From Rhizophagus sp. LPA8_4_AMF (taxonomy: Eukaryota; Glomeromycota; Glomeromycetes; Glomerales; Glomeraceae): a stretch of 23,650 nt of DNA. A program made the translations under genes and the position numbers. Shown here in pieces: positions 1 through 9,410 of the stretch; within the stretch, counting starts at the first letter, position 1, and each line of letters starts with the position of its first letter. The stretch is taken from positions 1 to 23,650 of the forward strand of contig JADRCO010001003.1 of the NCBI GenBank assembly GCA_021464525.1, in the 5' to 3' direction. The notes beneath the pieces are model-generated. The model had not been told where the DNA came from, did not search any database, and worked only from the letters and a program-made list of their open reading frames with translations.

Positions 1-302
1 ATAGGTACTTCGAAAAGATAGAATTTATCAGTACGAAAGAAATGATTAATATGATCATCATGAGTATTTATTAAAAACGGAGAATTATTGTTACGCAATT
101 TTTCGGTCGTACGGTTGATCGTATTTGATTAAGTGTGGGAAATGTAATATGTTCATTACTATTGTGAGTACTGTACTACCAACTTAATGTTTTTGTTTAC
201 TATAACTAGTCTACTTTCGGTACATCTTTTCATCAATCCTAATTTTGCAGATAATTATTTCAAACGAAAAAATAGCTATAAATTTTCGAACGACCCTAGC
301 AT

Positions 303-390
303 CACCATGTAAAAAATGGTAGCCGGATTTGTTGCCAAGTTGCATATGATCTGTGCACATGACCCGGACGATTATTTTCGGTAATTATAT
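303..390 (+). repeat. Left terminal inverted repeat of the 1.19-kb element
   Basis: Pairs with 1403-1490 on the opposite strand. All nine differences between the arms are transitions. The conserved core includes ATGGTAGCCGGATTTG near the tip and ATTATTTTCGGTAATTATAT at the inner edge. Confidence 0.8.
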
Positions 391-1402
391 CCTTTACACA
401 ACACACTTCCATTTTCTTCTTTTTTTTTATCTAAAAAAATTGTTAATATATCATATCAACGATGCTGCGCATGCGTCAATAATGAATTTAAATTATCATT
501 AAAAGAATCCTGATATTTTTTTTTTAAGTAAGATGATGATTTATTTAGCGCTAAAGCAATAAAGACGAAATCAACAATAAGTATTTGAATTTCATTATCG
601 AATTTGTGTATGTTTACTGTGTTATATATAATTTTTAATTTGTTTTTATTAATGTGTTTAAAGTAAGGGTTGTAAAGGATGTCATTGTACTAGAGAAAAC
701 TATGAATTTTTAAATGAAAAAGGAGCTATTTTGAAAAATGTTGCATACTGAAACGATATTAATCACACTCAATAAAAAATAACAACAGAAAACCTGATGT
801 AATGAGTATATAACAGAAGTCATATATAATTCTTTAACTTATTTAAGTAATACTAATGAACTTTATGAAGGAGAAAACATGTGGGTTTACCATATTAAGA
901 GTGAGAAAAAGGACTCTCTTCTTTTGACATATTATTGCAAACGCTGGGCTGATCTTGAAAAACCACCAACAAACATTCATTATTAGTTAAACAAAGAGTT
1001 ACTCCTGCTTATTTAAAACGGTACCATTATAAAAGGTCAATAAACATTGAAATTTTATCAGTTTGAACTATATTAACATTAAAAATTAAGCTAAATATCA
1101 TCTATGGTAAAAAATATTTGAATGATAATATTAAAGCAATAAAAAATCGCCAAACTACACCAAGAACTTGGAGAGATTTGAACCATAATACAATGTATTG
1201 GGAATAATATTGTATTGTATCATGTTTAATAGCATTTGTAAATATCAAAATAATTAAGAACAAAATACTTTAAGAAAGTCAACAAATATAATATTAAAAA
1301 TCTATTAGCAAAAAAAAGTAAAATATAATACCTTAATAGTTTATTGTAATAAATAACAAATTACAAATGTATTAAGTAAGCTTCTTTTGCTTCGCGATCA
1401 AA

Positions 1403-1490
1403 ATATAATTACCGAAAATAATCATCCGGACCATGTGCACGGATCATGTGTAACCTGGTAGCAAATCCGGCTACCATTTTTTACATGGTG
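1403..1490 (-). repeat. Right terminal inverted repeat of the 1.19-kb element
   Basis: Reverse complement of 303-390 with nine mismatches and no indels. It ends in CATGGTG on the plus strand, immediately before non-repeat sequence. Confidence 0.8.
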
Positions 1491-2004
1491 CCGTTGGTAA
1501 ATAACCGTGTACTAATACCTTTATAGTTACGAATTTTGCTAAACACGTGATATTTAACCGATCATCTACCAACCAAGGTCAGGTGATTTACAATAATTTA
1601 TCAGTTCTCAAATCTATGGAACAGACGTATTCCGAAATACCTGTAAGAGCCAATTTTTATTTTAAAATTTTTCGATTAGTTTTTTTTTGTTCTTATCCAT
1701 TAGAGTTATATAAATTTAACTACTTAATAAAATGGGTTATCTTCTACACAGATAGCTCGATAGAAATTTTTAAATAATTATTCACAAAATAGAATTATGA
1801 CTGATCATCAATGTATAAAATGTATAAATCATTCTCACTATAGTTTCATATAAGTCATTGTAAACTTTTCATATACAACTTTCATATATTTTACACGAGT
1901 CATCTATAACCCCTTATCTAGCCTCTTTAATCCTCTTATCCTAATCTTCCTAACCCTAATCTCTTTCCTAGCCCTAATCTCCTTCCTTAATCCCTTTCCC
2001 TCTA
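1491..2004. other. Gene-poor AT-rich spacer with pyrimidine tract
   Basis: No supported gene. The 76-codon plus frame at 1547-1777 has no family resemblance and low-complexity composition. The segment at about 1905-2005 is rich in CCTAATC/CCTAACC-like words, but these are irregular and do not form a telomere-type array. Confidence 0.5.
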
Positions 2005-2172
2005 CTAGAATACTAGATGGTGGCGGTGATGGTGATGGCGATGGGAATCGATTAAGCAGTATAGTTCTTCCATAATTAGCGCATACTCATCTATAGACAG
2101 TTCCGAGAGGTCCATAAACTTGATGTTGTTCAGCGTCAATCGGGTGATTTGGAAGAATAGCGCAATTTCAGA
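2005..2172 (-). pseudogene. Coding-like fragment, unidentified
   Basis: On the minus strand a 55-codon frame runs from about 2172 to a stop at 2005-2007. It has protein-like composition (ITRLTLNNIKFMDLSEL, then DEYALIMEELYCLID) and ends in a histidine-rich run (SHRHHHHRHH) made by a CAT/CAC/CGC repeat. The leucine/asparagine pattern (LTLNNIKF) faintly recalls leucine-rich repeats of F-box proteins, but one repeat is not enough to assign a family. A GTAAGT donor-like word directly precedes the frame and there is no good start codon, so it is probably an exon fragment or relic. Confidence 0.22.
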
Positions 2173-2381
2173 AACTTACTATTGCGATCGCGTGATGGTG
2201 AACAACTTTTGCTACAGTCCCACAGTAGGAACGGTTGGTCGTAAAAAACATGATGCTACTCGTGGGTGTCACTTCCTAGGAAGTCCTTGTGGTGGGGCCA
2301 TTTATCATTAATAAAAGTGACATATATATTAAAGTGCAAGATAAATTTTTATACAAAATTTATTACAATCGACATTTAAAA

Positions 2382-2800
2382 ATGGATCAAAGGAATGGAC
2401 TTCGAATAGAGGTTTTTACAGTTCATCCAAGAGAATTCGATTACCACTAGCATCAAAAAATACAAAAAATATTACAAATGGAAACGAAAACTCGACAGCA
2501 TATTCATAGCGATTACTATTCCAGGATATCTAAAGAATGATGGAAACCAACTAATGGAATAATGAAATATCCGAATATTTAAACGCAATCTGCAAAATCA
2601 ATTCATCGGGAAGTCACAATGGATGGATTATAGATTCAAGAAAATGACAAAATACTGAAAATTCTAATGGAAAGGAATAAAAGTTTCGGTATTGATGATC
2701 AAAGGTAAATGAGTTCCATAAACAAGATAAAATATGTTCTTTAAGCCATGAAATGAGGTAATTCATAATGATTTTTAAGCGCCATATGAAACTCAACATT
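2382..2800 (+). pseudogene. Decayed coding-like segment, unidentified
   Basis: An ATG at 2382 opens a short frame (MDQRNGLRIEVFTVHPREF). Further on, one plus frame near 2620-2800 keeps protein-like stretches such as IQENDKILKILMERNKSFG between several in-frame stops. This looks like an old coding region that has lost function. I do not recognise the family, and it could equally be part of a transposon. Confidence 0.22.
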
Positions 2801-3090
2801 TACTATTAAAGACTTTGCACTAATAATAGGTTAAATTTATTTGGTTTATCCAACCGAAATAATCAAAAAAACGATAAGCGTGGCAATTTTTTATTCATCT
2901 TAATCTAAAAATAAATATCTATTTATTATATTATAGTTTTTTTTTATAAACAAATAAACATAGAATTTATATTATCTATAATCTAATAGCTAAAGTATTC
3001 TTCCCTTATATTTTAATATATTTTCCTGTGCCTATAAAATAAAATAAAACATTTTTGTGAATAATCAATCGTATGACTTCTTAATTTTAA
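2801..3090. other. AT-rich 3' flank of ATG17
   Basis: Very AT-rich sequence downstream (in the minus sense) of the ATG17 stop. No gene or repeat unit is seen. The 3' UTR and poly(A) site probably lie here, but no clear signal stands out against the base composition. Confidence 0.4.
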
Positions 3091-5138
3091 TTAATAATTA
3101 TTTACCTCTGTTAAAGTCTTACTCGATATTGTTGGTAAACGTGAAATATATTGAGGAATAATATCGTATTTAATTGGTGGTTCCTAAAATAATATTTTAA
3201 TCTTAACTGACTGTCCCACGTTTAAAATTTTCACAATTATCTTTAAAAATAAAAATATACCTGAATAGGCGGACATAAATCTATTGGGAGATACCTTCCT
3301 TGATTTTGAAAGAAAGTTTCTCTTTGTTGTGCCTCCTCTGAATAAAGAGTTGATATTTAAAAAAAAATCTTTTACTAACATAACAAACAATTAGCTAAAT
3401 TATGACTAAAAAATACCAATATATAATCCATCTAGTTTCGCTAAATATTCTTCGGCAATTTTTTCATGCTGCTCCCTTACTCGATTTCTTCTATCAATCT
3501 CCATGATCATATGATCATATGACTTAGAGAATTCTTCATACCTAGATTTTTGAAAAAATATATTATTATAATTACTTAACAAAATAAATTAAACAAAAAT
3601 TACCATAAATTTAAATTATATAATTCTTCCAAATAACGATCTACAATAGTGGAACTCCTCTCAAAATCAGCTTCAAGTTCTTTCATTGTATTTACAATAC
3701 TTTCCATTTTTGTTCCAAAACCTTCTAATTCCGTAAATAATTTAGCAGCCTCGTCATATGATACTTGATATATTTGATTTCTAATGCGAACTTCTTCACT
3801 AAATAATAATTTAAAAAAATTAATATATAATATATACTTTTAGATTGTATTCATTAATTTTTACCAAGTGGACTCGATCTTCTGAAGGCTTTCTTGTAAT
3901 TCTTCAACTATAGTCGGTATTAAATCTGTATCTTCCTTCAGAACTAGAAAGAAATATTAGTATACGTATATTTTTTAATCATATAACTCAGCAAAGCGTT
4001 TATATCCTACCAGAAATATCTAACTCTTCAGTATTCGATTGGCAAGCTCTATAATAATAAAAAAAGTTAAATGAGTAAATTAATTGTGATCCAAAAAGAA
4101 AGAAAGAAAAATCATGTATGCTTACTTTAAAGCTGCAGCAACTTGATCATAATGTTTTGCTAATGAAACTAAAATATCCGCCATAGAACGAGTTTCTTGA
4201 TCCAATATATTACATTTATCACGAGAAAATTCTATAACGGACTCTTCAAATGAAATGGTATTACTTTCGAGCATTTCGTTAAATTGTATTAAATGATTTT
4301 TTATATGCTCTATTAATGTTAAACTATTATTATAATAATTCTATACGAAGAAAAATTAACGATATGTTTTGTTAATAAATATCTTACACAAAAAAATAAA
4401 AGACAGAAAAGACAATCATTTACCACTATAGCCGAAACTTCTTCTCGAGTTTTATCTTTTAATTCTTGTACGCTTTGTTCTTCAACGTAATCATATAAAG
4501 TGATCTTTTCTTCAATTTTGTTATTATAATCTTTTTCAATAAAATCAAATTCAAGCCCTCTTTTTCCTCCACTTAAATCACCACCTCCTGGTGGCGTATT
4601 TTCTCGTGTTGATTTTTCTAATGCGACTGCATTCTCTCTGATTGATATATCAACATGTTTACAGCGCAAATTTTGTAATGTATTTTCTAACTCATTAGTT
4701 AACATCATCAATTCTTGTTCTTTACTCTAAATTTTTTTTTAAATAAGGGATGAGATTTAATTTTTTTTTAAAAAAAAAAATACTACACAATAAATGGCTT
4801 ACTTACAGAATAAAATTGTTGTAATATTCCATTTTGTTTTTCTGCAAAATTCTTCAATTTTTCAACCGACTTCATTATATTACAACGCAAATTAAAACTT
4901 TTTTTTTTAAAAAAAATAATAAAATAAAATAAAATAAAAATAAAAAATCGATTCAAAACACCTGAACTTGAACTTCCAATTCACCCCAAAGAAATTTTAA
5001 TTTAGGGCAAATTTTTTCTATATTTTCGACATCAACTTTGCATTCTTTTACATAGTTATCAGCTTTAGAACACAAGTTTTCTCCAAATTGTAAAGTTTTT
5101 TTTGATAATGATGTTAATACTATTAATTCTTGTTCCAT
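3091..5138 (-). CDS. ATG17: Autophagy-related protein 17 (Atg17), scaffold of the Atg1 kinase complex; ten exons
   Basis: Exons on the minus strand: 5138-4962, 4869-4807, 4726-4424, 4340-4126, 4048-4011, 3943-3865, 3798-3604, 3541-3417, 3337-3261 and 3183-3091. They join in frame to 1365 nt, 454 residues plus stop, near the usual size of fungal Atg17. All nine introns (62-92 nt) are GT-AG. The start is the first ATG of a frame whose opening residues (LSKKTLQFGENLCSKAD) fit the Atg17 N terminus. The family hallmark MADILVSLAKHYDQ lies at about residues 234-247. The C-terminal block is at about 365-424: YDHMIMEIDRRNRVREQ, then LDGLY, then GRYLPIDLCPPI. The protein is predicted to be largely helical and coiled-coil. 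In yeast, Atg17 forms a crescent dimer with Atg29-Atg31 and recruits Atg1-Atg13 to the pre-autophagosomal site; that role is known for the family and inferred here. Intron 1 (donor CAG|GTGTTT, acceptor GAAG) has the weakest splice sites and is the least certain junction. No break is seen, so the gene looks functional. Confidence 0.87.
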
Positions 5139-5215
5139 TGAGATCTCTTTTCTTTAATGTTTATTAATAACAAAGATGATTTATAAGACAAAAATACACT
5201 CGGAGATTACAATAT

Positions 5216-5518
5216 TTATATCATTTTTTCGTGAAACCATGCATAAAATTTAGCAATTTTTCCATTTGAAACTCCAATTGGACGATCTCGACGATCATCA
5301 CGTAACTCGTACAAAAGCTCGAGATAAAATTGGACGCTAACACAATGAAGGAATAATACAAAATTTGATAGGACAAAAGCGTCTTTGCCGTCGAATTTGA
5401 GCCAAAGAAACAGTAAGGACGGATAATTATAATTAAATTTGGTTATCAATGAAAACAGAAAATTCTGCAATGAGTCTGTCAACTGATTTTCTATAGCAAA
5501 TGATGCTGGAGAAAACAT
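5216..5518 (-). CDS. Hypothetical 100-residue protein upstream of ATG17
   Basis: A single uninterrupted minus-strand frame, ATG at 5518 and TAA at 5216-5218, unusually long for DNA this AT-rich. The opposite strand is not open. The middle is hydrophobic and aromatic-rich (about residues 35-70, with FDGKDAFVLSNFVLFLHCV), followed by a charged patch (ELRDDRRDRP) and an aromatic tail (KFYAWFHEK). It could contain one membrane segment or a helical bundle. It ends 77 bp before the ATG17 start on the same strand, so the two might share a promoter region or this could be an upstream exon of something larger. I do not recognise the family. It is next to a decayed bZIP copy but does not resemble the bZIP C terminus. 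Confidence 0.4.
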   Translation of the reverse strand: MFSPASFAIENQLTDSLQNFLFSLITKFNYNYPSLLFLWLKFDGKDAFVLSNFVLFLHCVSVQFYLELLYELRDDRRDRPIGVSNGKIAKFYAWFHEKMI

Positions 5519-5689
5519 TTATCTTGTAACATATACAAAAAAAAAAAATTTAATTGTTAATAAATAAGAATTAGTAATTATAAAATTATCAAAAAAAGTC
5601 ATTTATCACCATTTTCGCATGGGCACATTTGATTTGTGAAAATATATTCGAATTCGAATACCGAGTCTTTGTCCAGATTTAGTCTTGTA

Positions 5690-6060
5690 ATCGTCCAATA
5701 TTCATATAATAATCAGTATTCTATTTTTAATTGTTGCTGGAAAGATTCAGAAGCCGTTGAAATATATGATGCAAACATTTGATTTTGTCCTGCGCTGAGT
5801 AGTTAAACGTAACAAGATTTGAACTCAACTAACCAAAGAGAATTTCGTCAATATGAAGTAACCTACATAAGAACTTTGGAAATAAGTGAGCTTTTTCTGA
5901 CAGAATATAAAAAAAATCGATGAGTAACTAGCCGTCGCGTAAAACAAAAAAGGAGCTAAAAATTGAGATCCACTCAAAGGCATTGTTGTCAATGGTTTCC
6001 TTCTGCATCTATTTGGCATTAGTTTGCAGATAGAATGCAAATTCGGAATTTGTTCTGTGC
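5690..6060 (-). pseudogene. Rearranged fragment of the bZIP gene (copy A)
   Basis: On the minus strand, 6055-5960 matches exon 2 of the intact bZIP gene at 16590-16675: the translated piece LMPNRCRRKPLTTMP parallels PMPNRRGRKPLSTMP. At 5797-5690, again minus, is the leucine-zipper part (SAQD-K-IK-like). Between them the basic region sits in the opposite orientation: plus 5817-5880 reads LTNQREFRQYE, matching LTNQRAFRQRK of the intact gene. The exon 2 match continues into sequence resembling the start of intron 2 (TTACGCGAC). Exon 1 was not found. With the inverted block the copy cannot encode a bZIP protein. The 71-residue minus frame at 5825-6040 is a by-product of this relic, not a gene. 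Confidence 0.8.
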
Positions 6061-6589
6061 ATGTATGTGCATGTATGCAAAATAAAAGACCACGTTAGTA
6101 TTGGTTACAAAAAGTATTTCTTCTCAGAGATTACATAACAATTCCAACAATAATGTTGAAAATGTTAATGATATTAACCTTAATAATCATCCAATAATTA
6201 ATTAAATATCAAACCATATAAAATAAATGGATAGGATGTTCAATATGAATCTAATGATAATTTAAAATCTTGTGCACCATAACGTAAAGCCTTCAACTTC
6301 TTCATACTTGGGACACTATGCCCGTTATACAGTAATTTTAAACTTAAGGCAAGGAAATACTTTAATTGAGCGTCTAAAATTCATTTCAAGTCATGTACGG
6401 AATGCACACAAATTTTGAAAACGAAATTTCCAAAGAGGCGTTTTTATGCATAATTTAATTTCTAATGGTGGCTAAGCCGCGGTATTTAAAAATATCATAG
6501 TGTAAGATTATAAGAACAATTAATAAATTATCATCAAATACTACTTAACATTTTCTTATTCAAAATTCAAATCAATCAATCAGTAGAAA
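6061..6589. other. Spacer between bZIP copies A and B
   Basis: No gene recognised. It could contain badly diverged 5' sequence of copy A, but I could not align it by eye. A short ATGTATGTGCATGTATGCA repeat lies at about 6060-6078. Confidence 0.4.
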
Positions 6590-7855
6590 TGTGTATATGT
6601 GTGAAAGCAAATTTTGGTCATGTAATGAGGATAAAATTGTCGATGATAATAATGATTGTCTTTAAAGATTCCCAATAACGTCTCAAGGTCCGTCATCGTT
6701 AAATTGCGTGATATCAATTATGGCTCTCACTTTAATATTGTGTTTGGACCTCTATATTAACATTCTTTATAGCTTCATTTCTTATTAACCTGGAAAAAAT
6801 AAGTAAAATCAAAGTTTTGATTTCGCACCGTACTTACCAAATTTTTTTTTTTAAAAAAAAAGAAAAGGGGATTTTTTAAAAAAGGATAAAAGGAAGGGGC
6901 GCGGATTAAGGTTAGGTCAGAAATAAGTAAACAATCGAATTATAATATAAGCCATTCCAAGATTTGGAACTCTTATTTTCAAAGTTGACAAAATGCTCTT
7001 CGGTTAAGTTTGAGCGTGCTTATGAAAGAAAAGTAAATAAAAAAAATATTATCTTTATCATTAAGCACCTACTCTTGACCGCATTATGCCGAATTTGACA
7101 GAGCATTATACGTTACGGCATAATATGCTGTCGCGTAAATGAAAAAAATTTGAAAAGCGAATTGGTTTTCCGATAGGATGCAAATTTAGAGTTTGTTCTG
7201 TGAAGGTAAGTATACAAAAATAAGCCTACGATATAATTAGCTATTAAAAAAAATATAAATTTGTGTTTTGTATAATATTGCACGATTGTGTAATAGAAAA
7301 GAATGATTATTTACATCAAAATTACTTATGACAAAGAATGACATCTAATGATAGCGATTGAGGGTTAGGAATACAATTATTTATTGGAAATTCATTAACT
7401 CGAAAGACGAAAAGAAACCGGTAATAGTTTTTGTTTAAACATTGGGCAACGATCGGTTATCATTTCGAGAAGGGAAGCGAGAAAGAAGGAAAATTTCGTT
7501 CATATGAAAAGTTTTAATTCAAGACGAGTCACATTATTTGGTTCGTGTATTTGTTATGTGATTTGACTTTAATGTTAATTCATTTTGCATATTTTGCATG
7601 CCAATGGCTCAAACACAGTATCGAAAAATATAACATTGTGATGATACAATTGTTTAAGTTCTAAAAAAAACTTTTTTGACATACCAAATTACCTTTATAT
7701 GAATATGTGAGATGAATAAATAAATAAATACATAATTATAATATAAAGTATGATTATGTGTGCTACGTGCATTGTGCATTTCGATTGCAATTCGATTATC
7801 TCACACGGTGTTAAATTGAATTCTTATTCTTTATAAAATTTGACCAGCTCAGTGA
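6590..7855 (-). pseudogene. Near full-length decayed duplicate of the bZIP gene (copy B), promoter and introns included
   Basis: Reading the minus strand from 7855 to 6590, the same order of landmarks appears as at plus 15690-17520. Promoter: GATAATCGA, then AATGCAC, then CATAATCATA. Next comes ATAATGTGACTCGTCTTGAA, then the exon 1 start region (CGAAATGATAACCGATCGTT). The exon 1 end keeps ATTCCTAACCCTCAA. Intron 1 matches (ACACAATCGTGCAATATTA; TTTTTGTATACTTAC), as do exon 2 (ACTCTAAATTTGCATCC) and intron 2 (TTTACGCGACA; TCAAATTCGGCATAATGCGG). Exon 3 is present as AAGCACGCTCAAA and later CCATAATTGATA / ACGGACCTTG. Presence of both introns and the upstream region means DNA-level duplication, not retrotransposition. 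Frameshifts start within exon 1 and exon 2 has lost its GRKP end, so it is a pseudogene. Confidence 0.85.
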
Positions 7856-8068
7856 TTATAACTGTTGTTATATCGCCAATATAAATTTTTGTTAGTACAA
7901 ACTGGAGTTTTATCATATAATTTTTTTCCCATATCCCTGCATTTCTTAATATCTTTCTTAACGTCCTCAAACAATAATCTTACAAATTGTTCCTTGTTTC
8001 CTCGTCCCAGATTTCTCTCGTTTGATATAAAAGATTCAAGACGATTTTTATTTATAAAATTTAAAGCA
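7849..8068 (-). pseudogene. Unidentified coding-like exon next to bZIP copy B
   Basis: A minus-strand frame stays open for about 73 codons and ends at TGA 7849-7851. It carries protein-like, charged sequence (NERNLGRGNKEQFVRLLFED, then DVKKDIKKCRDMGKKLY). There is no good start codon near its 5' end, so it would be an exon or a relic. I do not recognise the family. A competing plus-strand frame (7865-8080) is hydrophobic and less protein-like. It lies at the distal edge of the duplicated bZIP block and is not shared with the intact copy's flank. Confidence 0.3.
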
Positions 8069-8070
8069 CA

Positions 8071-8761
8071 TCAGGTTTAGTTGATTCGACCTTATCCTTA
8101 CGTTTACGAGATATTCGAGTCTATATTAACATTATCGATAACTAAATCAATAATAAGTCCGTACAAATGTGGCTTTATCAGTTTTCTCTCAACGATATGT
8201 GGCGCAGTAACACGCGATTAACCTGACCTCAGTTCACACTTTACAGTCTCTTCACGTGAGACCAGGTTGTCTAATAAAAAAAAGAGGATAAATAAAAAAA
8301 ATATCGAGACACAAATGTTATACATTAAAATTGCCGAATTTCTCATTAATAATCTAATAAAAGAAAATATGTATAGAAAGATCACTTTTGATAAAATACA
8401 TAAATCATATGAGCAGTTCGAGATAAATCTTTTCAACGGGAGGTAATTATATTAACGGTAAAATTTAAGCGAGAGAGCAAAAAAAAAAAATTAACTTTAT
8501 GCTGGAACTCTCATTAAATGAAAAATAAGGACTTATACTACATGTAAAAGTATAACGCAGAATAAAGCTTTATTTTTTTTTATTTCCTTTAGATATCGAT
8601 AGAAATTTAATACTGTATTAAAATTTGACTTAAAAACCTGGCTATAACAACACTTACAAATTATTCTTTTTTTTCCTCTTCGCTAGGGAACTTAAAGAGA
8701 TAATGATACATCAGCAGATAGATTTTCATGTTTATAATCAGTAATTTTAAGGAATGATCAT
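8071..8761. other. AT-rich spacer
   Basis: No supported gene. The 72-codon minus frame at 8218-8436 is low-complexity hydrophobic sequence with no start ATG at its 5' end, and I do not call it. Confidence 0.4.
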
Positions 8762-8871
8762 TCAATGTTCGCCTACTCTGTTAATTGATTCTTGTGACTG
8801 TTTGATTAGTTCAAGTTTCTTTTCAAATAGTTTTTCGGTCTTTTCAAGTGATTTTTCGAACCGTCTTTCGC
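8762..8871 (-). pseudogene. C-terminal coiled-coil coding fragment cut by an inserted element
   Basis: The minus-strand frame from about 8871 to TGA at 8762-8764 gives a strongly charged heptad-like tail (ERRFEKSLEKTEKLFEKKLE, then LIKQSQESINRVGEH). This composition is typical of real coding sequence and unlike the AT-rich surroundings. Its upstream end coincides with the tip of the 455-bp inverted-repeat element, which suggests that the element inserted into the reading frame. The rest of the gene may lie beyond 9326. Family not recognised. Confidence 0.4.
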
Positions 8872-9326
8872 AGTGTTGGAATTGGACATTGACCAATTCC
8901 CAATAATGGACTATTGGACTTTGGACCTAATGGAGATAGTCCAATTCCTTTATAATTTTGGCCAAATCAAGCAGTTTACCATATGGGCCGATTTGACGTA
9001 TCATATGATTCATATCCATAGTAAATATCTGATATGCATACAGTATATATAAAATTAATTTTGCAATATCAATAATTAATAATCCAACATAATATGATGT
9101 GTTTGTAAATTAACAATAATTGGTTAAAAGGACGATCAATTGATTATAAAGTTTATAAAATATTATAACGAACTATTTATGTATTTTAAAATTACATATA
9201 AATTTATGGCTGTTGGACGAAGTCTATAGTCCAATAGTCCAAATTTTAATGGAATTGGAATGGACTAAGTCCAATAATCCAATAGTCCAATGGTCCAAAA
9301 GTCCAATATTCCAAAAGGCCAACACT
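8872..9326. mobile_element. 455-bp MITE with AGTGTTGG termini and subterminal TTGGAC repeats
   Basis: The ends are inverted copies (AGTGTTGG at 8872, CCAACACT at 9319-9326). Inside each end lie many copies of words like GGACTATTGGACT and their complement AGTCCAATAGTCC, so both ends carry dense subterminal repeats. There is no coding capacity inside. CAGTGTTGG-type tips with repeated subterminal motifs suggest a hAT-like MITE, but the expected 8-bp target duplication is not evident, so the superfamily is tentative. Confidence 0.75.
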
Positions 9327-9410
9327 ATCATAGTAATCATATTCCGGCGGCTCCAAGTGCACCAGCAGTAGTTATCCCAGTATAAATTCCCGAATTTCCA
9401 GGAATTTTGA
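9327..9410 (-). pseudogene. Coding-like exon fragment on the other side of the MITE
   Basis: On the minus strand an acceptor-like TTAG precedes 9410, and a frame reads IPGNSGIYTGITTAGALGA before a stop near 9337. Another frame of the same stretch (EPPEYDYYDS) runs straight into the MITE. Either could be the upstream part of the coiled-coil fragment at 8762-8871. Family not recognised. Confidence 0.25.

Larger units (their letters stand above)
303..1490. mobile_element. 1.19-kb non-autonomous element bounded by 88-bp inverted repeats
   Basis: The two ends are inverted copies of each other: 303-390 and 1403-1490, each 88 bp, no gaps, 79 of 88 bases matching by eye. Both outer ends read CACCATGTAAAAAATGG on their own strand. 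The 1.0-kb interior is AT-rich with no long reading frame, so no transposase is visible; this looks like a non-autonomous DNA transposon or foldback element. I see no convincing target-site duplication outside the arms, so the superfamily is unassigned. Confidence 0.75.

Noticed and set aside
1140-1200. tRNA-like T-arm (GGTTCAAATC on the minus strand)
   Set aside because: No acceptor stem, D-arm or anticodon arm can be folded around it. No convincing tRNA was found elsewhere in the window.
1905-2005. Telomere-like CCCTAA words
   Set aside because: The words CCTAACC, CCTAATC and CCTTAATC are irregularly spaced and mixed with other pyrimidine sequence; no tandem TTAGGG array is present.
3091-5138. 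ATG17 read as Atg11/FIP200 or a generic coiled-coil protein
   Set aside because: Length (454 residues) and the order of conserved blocks fit Atg17; Atg11 and FIP200 are far longer and end in a different C-terminal domain.
5825-6040. 71-residue minus ORF as an independent gene
   Set aside because: Its first half is exon 2 of the bZIP gene read in a relic copy, and its second half runs across intron and inverted sequence.
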